Origin: Saccharibacillus kuerlensis DSM 22868
GTDB lineage: Bacteria; Bacillota; Bacilli; Paenibacillales; Paenibacillaceae
Length of the DNA: 64,000 nucleotides
Direction of reading: 5' to 3'
Assembly: GCF_000378145.1 (NCBI RefSeq)
Contig: NZ_KB899277.1
Span: 310,001-374,000 of the forward strand
Shown: piece by piece, positions 51,362 to 60,495 of the stretch
Position numbering within the stretch: position 1 is the stretch's first letter
How the letters are laid out: each line of letters begins with the position of its first letter
Made by a program: the position numbers and the translations under genes
The notes under the pieces: model-generated
Databases searched by the model: none
What the model was told of the DNA's origin: nothing
Seen by the model: the letters and a program-made list of their open reading frames with translations, nothing else

Positions 51362-53071
51362 CTAGAGCTGCATGCCCGGCGTCACCTTGACATCGTCCTC
51401 GGTGCGTCCGGCCGATTTCTTGATGCTCTTCAAGCGCTTCATTACGTCGTTCCCGCCGCGCCCGAAGTATTCGTGCAGCTTTTCATATTCCGCGAACAGT
51501 TTCTCATATACTTCAACATTTTCCGGAATCGGCTTATACGACACTTCTTTTATCCGGGCCATTTTCCCGGCGGCATCGAAGATATTGTCATAACCGCCGG
51601 CTTCCGCTCCCGCAGCCACGGCAGCAAACATCGCCGCTCCGAGCGCAGGCGTCTGCTTGGACTCCGCCACAAAAATTTCGCGGTTGGTTACATCGGCATA
51701 GATCTGCATAAGCAGCGCATTTTTCTGTGGCAGTCCACCGCAGGCATAGAGCGCATCTACCGGAACGCCGCTGTTATGGAACGCTTCGATAATTTTCCGT
51801 GTGCCGAACGCCGTCGCTTCCAGCAGCGTACGATAAATTTCTTCCGGCTTGGTCAGCAGGGTCATACCGAGCATCAAGCCCGTCAGATCCGTGTCCACAA
51901 GTACGGAGCGATTTCCGTTCCACCAATCAAGCGCCAGCAGACCCGTTTCGCCCGGTTTGTATTTGGATGCTTCGCGTTCAAGCCAAGCATGAACCTCGAT
52001 GCCTTCTTCGTCAGCCTGCTTTTTGACGTGGAACGGTACCGCTTTTTCGACATACCATTCGAAAATATCGCCAACCGCCGACTGACCGGCTTCGTAACCG
52101 TACAATCCCGGAATGATGCCGTCCTCGACAACCCCGCACATCCCTTCGACCGGCTTCTCTTCCGTACCAAGCAGCATATGGCAGATCGACGTTCCCATCG
52201 CCATTACCAACTTGCCGGGCGTTACAACGCCGACGGCAGGCACAGCCGCATGCGCGTCGACATTGCCTGCCGCCACGGCCGTACCGGCTCTAAGGCCGGT
52301 GATCTGCGCCATTTCTTCGGTCAGGCCCCCTACTCTTGTGCCCAGCGGAACGACTTCGCCGCGCAGCTTGGTGTCAGTCAGATCCTCCAGACGCGGATGC
52401 AGAGCCTTGAAGTATTCTGTGGAAGGATAGCCGTCCTGCTTGTGCCAGATCGCTTTGTACCCGGCTGCACAGCTGTTGCGTACCATTCTGCCCGCCATTT
52501 TCGAAATGACCCAATCCGTTGCCTCAAGGAACAAATCGGTACGGTCGTAGATGTCCGGAGCCTCGTCGAGAACCTGCCAGATCTTCGCAATCATCCATTC
52601 CGACGAGATCTTGCCGCCATAGCGCATCAAGAAGTTTTCTCCGCGTTCTTCCGCGATTCGATTGATTTCGTTGGCTTCATGCTGCGCGGCATGATGCTTC
52701 CACAGCTTGACCCAGCTGTGCGGCTCCTTCTTGAGCGCAGGATCGAAGCAGAGGGGTTCGCCCTTCTCGTCAACCGGCAGCATTGTACAGGCCGTAAAGT
52801 CGATCCCGATCCCGACTACGTCCGATGGGTCGATGCCTGACTTCTTCAGCACAGCCGGAACGGAGCGGCGCAGCACTTCCAGATAATCGCCCGGATGCTG
52901 AAGCGCCCAGTCATGCTCCAACCTCGCGCCCGATTCCGGCAGCCGCTCGTCAATCACGTGATGCGGGTAAGGTGTAACGTGGCCGGCTACTTCGCGTCCG
53001 CTGGACAATTCGACCAGCACCGCGCGTCCCGACTGGGTGTCGTAATCGACCCCGATCGTATATTTAGCCAT
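51362..53071 (-). CDS. araB: L-ribulokinase
   Basis: Phosphorylates L-ribulose in arabinose catabolism. 569 residues, FGGY kinase fold: [17 protein letters not shown] (phosphate 1), [57 protein letters not shown] (adenosine motif). The end KVTPGMQL is compatible with the usual length of 560-570. ATG 53071 follows AGGAGG. 48 bases downstream of araR, thus in the same unit; araA and araD are not in the window. Confidence 0.95.
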   Translation of the reverse strand: MAKYTIGVDYDTQSGRAVLVELSSGREVAGHVTPYPHHVIDERLPESGARLEHDWALQHPGDYLEVLRRSVPAVLKKSGIDPSDVVGIGIDFTACTMLPVDEKGEPLCFDPALKKEPHSWVKLWKHHAAQHEANEINRIAEERGENFLMRYGGKISSEWMIAKIWQVLDEAPDIYDRTDLFLEATDWVISKMAGRMVRNSCAAGYKAIWHKQDGYPSTEYFKALHPRLEDLTDTKLRGEVVPLGTRVGGLTEEMAQITGLRAGTAVAAGNVDAHAAVPAVGVVTPGKLVMAMGTSICHMLLGTEEKPVEGMCGVVEDGIIPGLYGYEAGQSAVGDIFEWYVEKAVPFHVKKQADEEGIEVHAWLEREASKYKPGETGLLALDWWNGNRSVLVDTDLTGLMLGMTLLTKPEEIYRTLLEATAFGTRKIIEAFHNSGVPVDALYACGGLPQKNALLMQIYADVTNREIFVAESKQTPALGAAMFAAVAAGAEAGGYDNIFDAAGKMARIKEVSYKPIPENVEVYEKLFAEYEKLHEYFGRGGNDVMKRLKSIKKSAGRTEDDVKVTPGMQL

Positions 53072-53119
53072 GCTATATTCCTCCTCGTCTGCTCTGACCG
53101 TAATAGACGTTCTTGTTCC

Positions 53120-54226
53120 TTATGCCTTCTTCGGTTCTACTGCCGAGTCGCGTTCAATCAATTCCGGCACATACAGGATATCGCCCGATTGTTGGTTCGG
53201 ATCCGAAGGCCCGCCTTCGATCATGGCTATCAGTTTGCGCGCGGCTTCCCGTCCCATTTTCTCTTTGGGATGCGTGAGCGTGGTCAGCGGCACACCTGCG
53301 GCCAGAGCCAACGCGGAATCGTCGAAGCCGACTACAGACAGATCGCCGGGAACAGACAGACCCAGTTCTCGAGCTATGCTCATCAGAGGGACGGCCAGCT
53401 CGTCGTTATAGGCAACCAATGCCGTTGGACGATCCGCAGATGCGAGCAGCTCCCGCACTTTTTTCGCCGGCAGTTCGCTCTTCTGCCCGGTTGCATATGT
53501 GACCACATGTTCCGGCGAGAGCATAATGCCCGCTTCCCGGTGTGCATGCATGAAGCCGCGCAGACGATTGACGCCCTGAAGGTCGTCTGTCTTGAAAAAG
53601 CCGGCAATCCGGCGATGTCCCTGCGCAATCAAATAACGCGCCGCCGTCAGGCCGCCAAGTTCATCGTCCACTTTCAGGCAGGGTACTTCCAGTTCGCGGT
53701 AACGTTCGTTAATCATTAGGAAAGGAAGGTTTTTCATCTGCATCGATAGGTAGAAAGGCAGATTGGGATTGCCTTCGGCACTCTTCGTCGGCTCGATAAT
53801 CAAACCGCTGAGCGGTTCACTCAGCATGAGACGCAGACACTCCATCTCCTTTTCCTTATCATTATCCGTGCTAGCCAGCAGAAGCCGGTAACCACGGCTT
53901 CGCAGCTCGGCTTCCGCCCCTCTTACGATATGAGGAAAAATGTAGTCGGAAATGTACGTCGTGACGATACCGATCGTCCTGGGCTGAGGCGCTTCCTCTC
54001 GAATGCCCGCACTGCGCACAAAAGTTCCTTTACCCTGTACACGCTCCAGCAGCCCCTGCCGCTCAAGCTCTGAGAAAGCCTGACGAACGGTTTGACGGCT
54101 GAGTGAAAACTGTTCGGCGATTTCGTTCTCCGATGGTACTTGACTGCCGGGAGATAGTCTGCCGGTTTCCATCCAACTCAGCAGTTCATTTTTCAATACG
54201 ATATATTTGGGAAGCCGCTTGCCCAT
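53120..54226 (-). CDS. araR: Arabinose repressor AraR (GntR/LacI hybrid)
   Basis: 368 residues: GntR-type winged helix at the N-terminus (YIVLKNELLSWMETG, PSENEIAEQFSLSRQTVRQAFSELE) fused to a LacI/periplasmic-binding effector domain from about 80 (IGIVTTYISDYIFPHIVRG). This hybrid is diagnostic of Bacillus-type AraR. ATG 54226 (9 bases after GAGGTG) or ATG 54232 starts it. Operators upstream imply autoregulation and control of araB. Confidence 0.93.
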   Translation of the reverse strand: MGKRLPKYIVLKNELLSWMETGRLSPGSQVPSENEIAEQFSLSRQTVRQAFSELERQGLLERVQGKGTFVRSAGIREEAPQPRTIGIVTTYISDYIFPHIVRGAEAELRSRGYRLLLASTDNDKEKEMECLRLMLSEPLSGLIIEPTKSAEGNPNLPFYLSMQMKNLPFLMINERYRELEVPCLKVDDELGGLTAARYLIAQGHRRIAGFFKTDDLQGVNRLRGFMHAHREAGIMLSPEHVVTYATGQKSELPAKKVRELLASADRPTALVAYNDELAVPLMSIARELGLSVPGDLSVVGFDDSALALAAGVPLTTLTHPKEKMGREAARKLIAMIEGGPSDPNQQSGDILYVPELIERDSAVEPKKA

Positions 54227-54335
54227 TGTCATTCACACCTCTTTGTAAGGAATCTTCTCGTCTTTATCCAACTGCTCATCGGCTTCCTCGACTGACTTGA
54301 GAGTGTGTAAGTACTGCTGCCGGTTCAAAGCAAAA

Positions 54336-54349
54336 AGAGAGCGTTTCCA
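54336..54349 (-). promoter_or_regulatory. Candidate cre (CcpA) site
   Basis: AGAGAGCGTTTCCA fits the catabolite-response element pattern TGAAAGCGNTTNCA except at its ends. It lies about 60-70 bases downstream of the araR promoter, suited to roadblock repression. Confidence 0.45.
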
Positions 54350-54411
54350 TTTTGATAGTAGCCTGTATCTAAACTTGTTCTTGCAAAGATAATCTAAAAG
54401 TTCCGTTTCTT

Positions 54412-54441
54412 ATTCTACAAAACACAAAGCAGCGATGTCGA
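54412..54441 (-). promoter_or_regulatory. Promoter of araR-araB
   Basis: TCGACA (54441-54436), 18 bases, TAGAAT (54417-54412) on the minus strand. Confidence 0.5.
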
Positions 54442-54443
54442 TT

Positions 54444-54501
54444 AATTGTACATATTTTGTTGAAAGGCAGACTCACTTCCAACTTATTTGTACGTACAAG
54501 T
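54444..54501. promoter_or_regulatory. Paired AraR operators
   Basis: ATTTGTACGTACAAGT at 54486-54501 is a near-perfect AraR box; a weaker AATTGTACATATTTTG lies at 54444-54459. Their centres are about 42 bp apart, four helical turns, matching the in-phase pairing known for AraR in B. subtilis. The weaker one touches the -35 of araR. Confidence 0.65.
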
Positions 54502-54602
54502 AAATCTTAATTCCCGCTTCGTTAAAATGCAAGCCAAACTTCATATTGACCGATATTTCGGCTTGGAAATAAGCAGTAAATAACATAAAGAAGAAAATTT
54601 CA

Positions 54603-55307
54603 CCCCTTCAAATCGTAATCGGCAACGGTATGGCTGGCATTAATACGCTGGAACAAATCCTGAAATTAACGGATCGTTTCGACATTACCGTATTCGGCAG
54701 CGAGCCGCACCCCAATTACAATCGCATCATGCTCTCCTACGTACTCGAAGGCAGCAAAACGCTTAAAGACATTGTATTGAACGACTGGAGTTGGTATACG
54801 GATAATGGCATTATGTTGTACACCGGTACGACAGTTACAAAGATCGATACGGCAAACAAAAAGGTTATGACAGACCATGGTCATACCGAAAGCTACGACA
54901 AACTGGTGATTGCTACAGGTTCGAATTCGTTGATGCTCCCGATTCCGGGCAGCGACCGCGAAGGCGTCGTAGGTTTCCGCGATATTGCAGACTGCAGCCA
55001 GATGCTCGAAGCAGCCAAACAGTATAGAACGGCGGCAGTTATCGGCGGCGGGCTGCTCGGTCTGGAAGCGGCCAAAGGTCTTGTAGGTCTCGGCGTGGAC
55101 GTTGCGGTCGTGCACTTGATGAATGATCTGATGGAACGTCAGCTGGACAGTCAGGCTTCCGCTATGCTCAAAACGGAGTTGGAACGTCAAGGCATCAAGT
55201 TCGCAATGGGCAAATCAACAGCGGAAATGACCGGAGATCACCGCGTACGCAAGCTATCAGAAAGCGAGCAGCAGAAAGCAGGGCAGGAGATGCGATCGGC
55301 TTCCTAA
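54603..55307 (+). pseudogene. nirB: Truncated nitrite reductase large subunit (nirB/nasD) remnant
   Basis: Encodes only the N-terminal FAD/NAD(P)H domain of assimilatory nitrite reductase: IVIGNGMAGINTLEQIL, DITVFGSEPHPNYNRIMLSYVL, YDKLVIATGSN, AVIGGGLLGLEAAKGL. The intact protein has about 800 residues; here homology stops near residue 213 and the frame runs into an unrelated tail. In frame, homology continues upstream of ATG 54630 to an ATA at 54585-54587 where the normal start ATG would be, followed by KKKISPLQ. Start loss plus truncation make it non-functional. Coordinates cover the clear homology. Confidence 0.75.
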
Positions 55308-55365
55308 GAAACTTACCGGTATTTATTGAACCAAATATTATTCTAAGCTCAATCACAAGCACGTT

Positions 55366-55414
55366 AATAAACGAACTGACGACGATATTTGATCGACGTC
55401 AGTTCGTTTATTTT
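55366..55414 (+). terminator. Terminator after the nirB remnant
   Basis: AATAAACGAACTGACG/CGTCAGTTCGTTTATT perfect 16-bp stem with TTTT. The rest of 55308-55641 contains no supported gene. Confidence 0.75.
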
Positions 55415-55642
55415 GCACATTTGCTTATTGTGCACAGTGGATGCCATGAACGATCATACCTGCCGCGTATTCTCGTTCAATAATCTGCCTATGCCGTTCT
55501 TTTCGCTTCAAAAAAGGCAATAAAGACCGCTTCAATCGCTTCATCTATATACAAGAGGGTAGTGAAATATAGATGCGTTATCACAAAAAAGTTCTTTAAC
55601 TTACGGCGCGTATGCCCTAATCGAACATTCGAGTTCGTGTAT

Positions 55643-55681
55643 GAAAAGCCGTCAACCCTTTTAAAGGATTAACGGCTTTTT
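55643..55681 (-). terminator. Terminator of the DUF6171-like gene
   Basis: AAAAGCCGT..CC/GG..ACGGCTTTT stem; it contains the stop codon of the gene at 55661. Confidence 0.75.
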
Positions 55682-55948
55682 GTCGGCCCATCGGCTGCCC
55701 CCAGGGTATGGACAACTTTTACTTTTCAAATGAGCGATAACCGGGACAAGGCATCCACAGAGCATGCATGTTGTACCTCCCTGGAACTTCGGACATTCTT
55801 GGCAGGCCTGCAGCCGCGCTTCATAATCTTCTACCGGTACTCGAAGTTCAGGAGCAAATGCCGGCGAAGCCAACAGTCTCTCCATCTGCCGCTCGTTTAC
55901 AGCAAATTCGTCGCTGCAGCTTCGGCATGTTTGATTAGTTTGAGCCAT
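55661..55948 (-). CDS. DUF6171-like cysteine-rich small protein
   Basis: 95 residues with three Cys clusters: CRSC near 8-11, CQECPKFQGGTTCMLCGC near 49-66 and SCPYPGG near 77-83. The spacing suggests zinc or iron binding. Firmicutes proteins with CPxxxGGTTCxxCGC are catalogued as DUF6171; function unknown. ATG 55948 follows GGAAGGG. A promoter with an inverted repeat sits upstream. Confidence 0.75.
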   Translation of the reverse strand: MAQTNQTCRSCSDEFAVNERQMERLLASPAFAPELRVPVEDYEARLQACQECPKFQGGTTCMLCGCLVPVIAHLKSKSCPYPGGSRWADKKPLIL

Positions 55949-55993
55949 TATGATCCCTTCCTCTCTATACCGAGTCTTATTTCGCCTTTTCCC

Positions 55994-56050
55994 AAATGAT
56001 TAACATTGATCATTTTTTTATTATAGAAGCAAAGCACCAGCTTTCGTCAA
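55994..56050 (-). promoter_or_regulatory. Promoter with operator-like inverted repeat
   Basis: On the minus strand TTGACG (56050-56045), 19 bases, TATAAT (56025-56020); AAATGAT-8-ATCATTT (55994-56015) lies at the predicted transcription start, a place for a repressor. The sequence has a loose Fur/PerR-like look but does not match either consensus. Confidence 0.45.
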
Positions 56051-56315
56051 TCGGTCTCTGGTTTTGCAGGTTGCAACAGTATTGTAGCTTTTGCGACCTT
56101 GCTTTTATCCCCCTTGAGACTCTAAACTATTACTTGTAGACCTCATGCAAAATGTCCCTCCGGTGCACTGACCTGATTGAACATTTCGACTTTAGCTTGC
56201 TCACTTTGTGTTTGATCCTGCAGAGCATGCCGAATCGAACTTCAATCTTATTCGTCCGACACCGCTGCCGCAGGGCACCGAAAAGTCTGATTCCGAAGGA
56301 GAGAACCACGATTTT

Positions 56316-57401
56316 ATGAAGGCCCTCAAAGAGTTTTTTCTAATGCCGGGAGTTCGCAGAGCGCTGGCGCTGATTTTGGCCGTTGTCCTGCTAATTTCAC
56401 TGAAAAGTATGCTGAACCTGCTGCTCATCACTTTTATTCTGACCTACTTGATGAACCGCTTGCATCTTTTTATTCGCAGAGGTACTGATCGCATTAAATT
56501 GAACAGCAAGCTTGTGCTCGTTTTAATTTATGCTCTGTTAGTATTTGCACTAGGGTTCGGCATCTATCGCTATCTGCCTGTCTTTATTTTTGAAATTCAG
56601 CAGCTGATTACTCAGGTCATTTCGTTCTATAACAATCTATCTACCCTGGTTGTTCCGGATAACGCGTTCACCCGATACATCATGGATTCGATCAAGGAAT
56701 TCGATATCGCAAGCTATGTTCAAGGAAGCATTGATTTCCTAGTGCATACGCTGACAGATATCGGCAAGTTGAGCCTGCATCTGCTGATTGCCTTCATTCT
56801 GAGCTTGTTCTTCAACCTTGAAAAAGATAAAGTAGCTTCGTTGATGTCCAAGTTCCGCTACAGCAAAGCCGCTTACTTCTTCACAGAACTGGAATACTTC
56901 GGCCGCAAGTTCATTTCTTCATTCGGCAAAGTACTTGAAGTCCAGTTCATGATCGCATTGACTAACGCGCTGCTGTCGCTCGTGTTCCTGTGGATCTTTG
57001 GCTTCCCGAATCTGATTGCGCTGGGATTGATGATCTTCCTGCTCGGACTCGTGCCGGTTATGGGCGTTGTCGTTTCGTTGATTCCGCTGTGCGCTATCGC
57101 ATTCAATATTGGCGGATTGCAGATGATTTTGTACGTTTTGATTATGATCGTCGTCCTGCACGCATTCGAAGCTTACATTCTCAATCCGAAATTCATGTCA
57201 AACAAAACGCATCTGCCGATTTTCTTCACTTTCCTTATTCTGCTCTTGGGTGAGCATTTCCTCGGCGTATGGGGCTTGATTGTCGGCGTACCAATCTTCA
57301 TCTTCCTGCTCGATATTTTGGAAGTGCCGCTTGAGCCCGAAGGCAAGACATCCAAACTCAAGAAAAACGAACCTCCGGCCATGCCGCCGAGGATTCAATA
57401 A
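56316..57401 (+). CDS. AI-2E family transporter (YdbI/TqsA-like permease)
   Basis: 361 residues with about eight membrane segments: N-terminal pair (ALILAVVLLISLKSMLNLLLITFILTY), a large outside loop region (ITQVISFYNN…), then ALLSLVFLWIFGFPNLIALGLM and FLGVWGLIVGVPIFIFLLDIL. AI-2E proteins are putative permeases, including Na+/H+ antiporters in some Bacillus. The frame is open from GTG 56208, but the added 36 residues are hydrophilic and lack a ribosome site. AAGGAGAG lies 14 bases before ATG 56316, long but acceptable. Confidence 0.85.
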   Translation: MKALKEFFLMPGVRRALALILAVVLLISLKSMLNLLLITFILTYLMNRLHLFIRRGTDRIKLNSKLVLVLIYALLVFALGFGIYRYLPVFIFEIQQLITQVISFYNNLSTLVVPDNAFTRYIMDSIKEFDIASYVQGSIDFLVHTLTDIGKLSLHLLIAFILSLFFNLEKDKVASLMSKFRYSKAAYFFTELEYFGRKFISSFGKVLEVQFMIALTNALLSLVFLWIFGFPNLIALGLMIFLLGLVPVMGVVVSLIPLCAIAFNIGGLQMILYVLIMIVVLHAFEAYILNPKFMSNKTHLPIFFTFLILLLGEHFLGVWGLIVGVPIFIFLLDILEVPLEPEGKTSKLKKNEPPAMPPRIQ

Positions 57402-57422
57402 AGATTATGCAATGAGAATATG

Positions 57423-57467
57423 AAAAAGGCCGGATAGAGCGATCAATAGCTCTACACGGCCTTTTTT
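57423..57467 (+). terminator. Terminator of the AI-2E gene
   Basis: AAAAAGGCCG..AGAGC/GCTCT..CGGCCTTTTTT. Confidence 0.9.
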
Positions 57468-57477
57468 ATATAAAAAG

Positions 57478-57508
57478 GACCCCGGCGAGGTGGCTTCGCC
57501 GGGGTCAA
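57478..57508 (-). terminator. Terminator of the downstream serine hydrolase
   Basis: GACCCCGGCGA/TCGCCGGGGTC hairpin followed by CCTTTTTATA on the minus strand, convergent to the previous terminator. Confidence 0.7.
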
Positions 57509-57603
57509 TCTCTATGATTAGAGGGGATTGATTACATATTAAGCCGCTTACCTGAAAAGGAGCTGAAAAAGAACTTAAGGTTCGATAAAAGTGAAAAGCT
57601 GCC

Positions 57604-58767
57604 TTACAGCGCTCCATAAGCCGCAGCCCGAACGCGCAGATGATAATGCTCTTCCATGTTCGGCAGCATTTGATGCATGTAGACAATGGCCGTCTCAGTC
57701 TCCGGTGAAATCGAAGTCCAGGTACCTGCCATCCCCGTCCAGCCGAATTCGCCGAGCGGGCTGCTGCTGCCGCCGGCTGCACGGTCGACCAGCGCTCGTA
57801 CCCCAAGTCCGTAACCGTAACCTGCCGTATAGGAACCGGTAAAGTCTTTCATTTGCGCGTCATCCAGATGATTGGTCCGCATCAGATCGATCGTATTTCG
57901 TCCCAGAATACGCACGCCATTCCATGTTCCCCCGGCAGCCAGCATACTTGCAAATTTCAGATAATCTCGAGTCGTGGCGTATAACCCTTGTCCGCCCAAT
58001 TCCAGCAGTGCATCAGGGCGGTGGAGCGCATCCATCTCTTCCGATGCCGGCGTCAGCGTTCCGTCTTCGGCACGCTCGTACATGACGGCCATACGCTCCT
58101 CAATATCGTCACGATAGCGGTAGCCGGTATCGGTCATCCCAAGCGGCCCGAAAATCTCGTCCTGAAGAAATTGGCCGATGCTTTTTCCCGAAATGACTTC
58201 GATCAAGCCGGCCACCAGATCATGTCCATAGCCATACAACCACCGAGTACCCGGTTCGAACATGAGCGGTGCCTTCGCTGTCGCCCGGATCTCGTCCCGC
58301 AGCGTGTAGCGCCCCCCTGTCTGCTCGCTCAGTTCCTTTCTCAGCCGCGTGATCTCCCTGGCAGAGAGTGATTCTCCGTATGGATAAGGATGACCGGTCA
58401 TCATGCCAAACGCATGACGGATCAGGATCGGATTTTCTACCGGTTCCGTATGTACTTGTCCATTCGGGTCTGTAACTGTTTTCTGCACATCTTTGAACTC
58501 CGGCAAATACATATGGAGCGGTTCATTCAGCAGAAACTTTCCTCGCTCGAACAGGATCATGGCTGCCGTGCAAACGATAACTTTGGTCATTGAATACAGA
58601 CGAAATACGGTGTCAGGCCCGACTTCGATGCCTTTTTCCCGATTTGCCTGACCGAAATATTGTTCGTAAACGACCTCTCCGTTCTTCGAGATCATGCAGG
58701 CGCCTCCCGCTGGTCCCGTATCCGTGAACGATTTCAGCAAAGCGGACAAATGATCGAATTGTGCCAT
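57604..58767 (-). CDS. Serine hydrolase (beta-lactamase class C/DD-peptidase-like)
   Basis: 387 residues of the beta-lactamase/transpeptidase-like family (Pfam Beta-lactamase). Catalytic SMTK (S-x-x-K near 73-76), YGYGHD as the Y-x-N-type motif (Tyr near 190), and a late GWTGMAG/H-x-G-like element. No signal peptide, so cytosolic esterase-like. ATG 58767 follows AGAGGAG; the frame is open 18 codons further. Paralogue of the membrane-anchored enzyme at 59212. Confidence 0.9.
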   Translation of the reverse strand: MAQFDHLSALLKSFTDTGPAGGACMISKNGEVVYEQYFGQANREKGIEVGPDTVFRLYSMTKVIVCTAAMILFERGKFLLNEPLHMYLPEFKDVQKTVTDPNGQVHTEPVENPILIRHAFGMMTGHPYPYGESLSAREITRLRKELSEQTGGRYTLRDEIRATAKAPLMFEPGTRWLYGYGHDLVAGLIEVISGKSIGQFLQDEIFGPLGMTDTGYRYRDDIEERMAVMYERAEDGTLTPASEEMDALHRPDALLELGGQGLYATTRDYLKFASMLAAGGTWNGVRILGRNTIDLMRTNHLDDAQMKDFTGSYTAGYGYGLGVRALVDRAAGGSSSPLGEFGWTGMAGTWTSISPETETAIVYMHQMLPNMEEHYHLRVRAAAYGAL

Positions 58768-58886
58768 TAAAAGTCTCCTCTTTTTATCTATAATGATTCT
58801 GGGTCTAAAAGCTTTACCCAATCTATACAGTTATTTTGACAGACCGAAACCGGTTTATCCAGTAGTTCTGCCAAGAAAAAAACCTA

Positions 58887-58915
58887 TTGACCGAGAAATT
58901 TGACTATGATATATT
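58887..58915 (+). promoter_or_regulatory. Promoter of tRNA-Ala
   Basis: TTGACC (58887-58892), 17 bases, TATATT (58910-58915). Confidence 0.75.
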
Positions 58916-58938
58916 ATTTCTTGTGAGTAATTAAGCAA

Positions 58939-59011
58939 GGGGCCTTAGCTCAGCTGGGAGAGCGCATCGCTGGCAGCGATGAGGTCAGGGGTTCGATCCC
59001 CCTAGGCTCCA
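58939..59011 (+). tRNA. tRNA-Ala (GGC anticodon)
   Basis: 73 nt: GGGGCCT/AGGCTCC acceptor, D arm GCTCAGCTGGGAGAGC, anticodon stem CATCG-CTGGCAG-CGATG (GGC), T arm GGTTCGATCC, discriminator A. Terminator stem AAGCACCAATCC/GGATTGGTGCTT with T-run follows at 59020-59050. Confidence 0.97.
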
Positions 59012-59019
59012 TAACGAAG

Positions 59020-59051
59020 AAGCACCAATCCACATAGGATTGGTGCTTTTT
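59020..59051 (+). terminator. Terminator of tRNA-Ala
   Basis: AGCACCAATCC-acata-GGATTGGTGCT then TTTTT. Confidence 0.9.
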
Positions 59052-59211
59052 GTTATGGACTGCGCATGGACTACCAAACAAGGGGAGCATCCCGCATCGT
59101 TCAGTCCGCACCCAAGGAGCTGAAGGCGGACGAGCACAGCGTCTGAATCTACTTAGCGATCTGTACGTCGATTTAGTTTCGCAGCACGTTTAATCGGGAT
59201 TCGGACATGGC

Positions 59212-60396
59212 TTAATGCTCTCGAATACGGCTAAGGGTGTTTGTCACTTCGATAAGTGCACGGAAGCTTTTTACCATAGAGGAAGTAGATCCGAAATTCA
59301 TTACAATCGATGTATCCTCGGATGAGTCACTAAACATATGTGTGGCAAGGATACCGATATGTCCCCGAAGTTTGGGAAGCCCGCGCAGCATAAAGAAAAA
59401 TTCCTCGAAACGCACTTCCATCATCCCAAGTCCGTATCGAAGGCCAGTTCGGAATTTACTATCGAATGTATCAAGTTCCTTTAACGATGATGGATGGATA
59501 ATCTGTCCGGAGCGCAAAGCCTTCTGAAAACGCAGTAAATCTTCGAGTGTTGTCACAGTACCGCCGCCAGACCAATCGCAGCTTAAGCTCTGAAACCGGC
59601 TTATTTCAATACCGTTCAACCAGATATCTTGAATTGATTTTTTTGGCTGCCGTTTCGGTTCCGTGTAAAACATGAGATACGAATCTTCCATCTGAAGAGG
59701 CTCGAATAATTCATGCTGTAGATTTTCACCATAGGATATGCCAGTTACGGATTCGATGATAAGGCCGAGTAAGATGTAGCCGGTATCCGAGTAATAAAAT
59801 CTTGTTCCCGGCGCGGCAACCGCTTTTTGATGGTGTCTGGTAAAATCGATTAATGCTTTTGGTGTCCAGAATGTATTGGGCTGGGAGATGATAAGGTCGG
59901 TAATTTTTTGCGAATTGACCGTACTGCTCTCAAAATAATCTGCGATGCCTGATGTGTGCCCAAGCAGCTGCCTGATCGTCACTTGTTTCGAATAATCAAT
60001 GTTGTCACAAACAAATAGGCCTTCCAATTCAACTTCACCCAGAAAATTGACAATAGGGTCATCAAGGGTAAGCATGTCTCTTTCGAATAACTTCATGATT
60101 AATACAGCGGTAAACACTTTTCCAATGCTGGCCGTGTGAAAAGGTTGATCGATGGAGACGGGTTTGTTGTTGTCAGCGGTAATGTATCCATTGGCGAAAC
60201 GGTAGTCGAATGTCCTGCTGTTCACAGCGATCTGGATGGAAGTTTGATTTCCGGATTTGAGGAGAAACTTGGTGAAATAGTCGTCGAGCTTTGCCTTCGC
60301 CTCTTCGGAGGTTAAGAGTTTTCTGGAACTTCTGGACAAAATGAAATACAGCAAAGCGAATACTACAATAATAGATATAATTATGAAAATGTACAT
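59212..60396 (-). CDS. Membrane-anchored serine hydrolase (beta-lactamase/DD-peptidase family)
   Basis: 394 residues: N-terminal membrane segment (about 1-22, MYIFIIISIIVVFALLYFI), then a penicillin-binding-like hydrolase domain with ASIGKVFTAVLI (S-x-x-K near 90), YSDTGY (Y-S/A-N/D near 205) and a Gly-rich RGHIGILATH late element. ATG 60396 has AAGGAGG 5 bases upstream; the frame opens at 60417. Divergent from the PadR regulator with a shared operator, so probably repressed by it. Confidence 0.9.
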   Translation of the reverse strand: MYIFIIISIIVVFALLYFILSRSSRKLLTSEEAKAKLDDYFTKFLLKSGNQTSIQIAVNSRTFDYRFANGYITADNNKPVSIDQPFHTASIGKVFTAVLIMKLFERDMLTLDDPIVNFLGEVELEGLFVCDNIDYSKQVTIRQLLGHTSGIADYFESSTVNSQKITDLIISQPNTFWTPKALIDFTRHHQKAVAAPGTRFYYSDTGYILLGLIIESVTGISYGENLQHELFEPLQMEDSYLMFYTEPKRQPKKSIQDIWLNGIEISRFQSLSCDWSGGGTVTTLEDLLRFQKALRSGQIIHPSSLKELDTFDSKFRTGLRYGLGMMEVRFEEFFFMLRGLPKLRGHIGILATHMFSDSSEDTSIVMNFGSTSSMVKSFRALIEVTNTLSRIREH

Positions 60397-60424
60397 GACT
60401 GCCTCCTTGAATTTCAAATTAAAT

Positions 60425-60460
60425 TATACTACTATAAGTTATATCACTAATAGTAGTATA
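60425..60460. promoter_or_regulatory. Inverted repeat, candidate PadR operator
   Basis: TATACTACTAT (60425-60435) and ATAGTAGTATA (60450-60460), perfect 11-bp arms separated by 14 bases, in the middle of the divergent control region between the hydrolase (60396) and padR-like (60496) genes. Two half-sites of ATACTAC type suit a dimeric winged-helix protein. Confidence 0.7.
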
Positions 60461-60495
60461 GGCTCTGAAAATATGCAATATGGAGGAAGAAAAAA

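Noticed and set aside
51170-52840. 556-residue open frame opposite araB
   Set aside because: Antisense shadow; the araB frame has full family motifs and this one has none.
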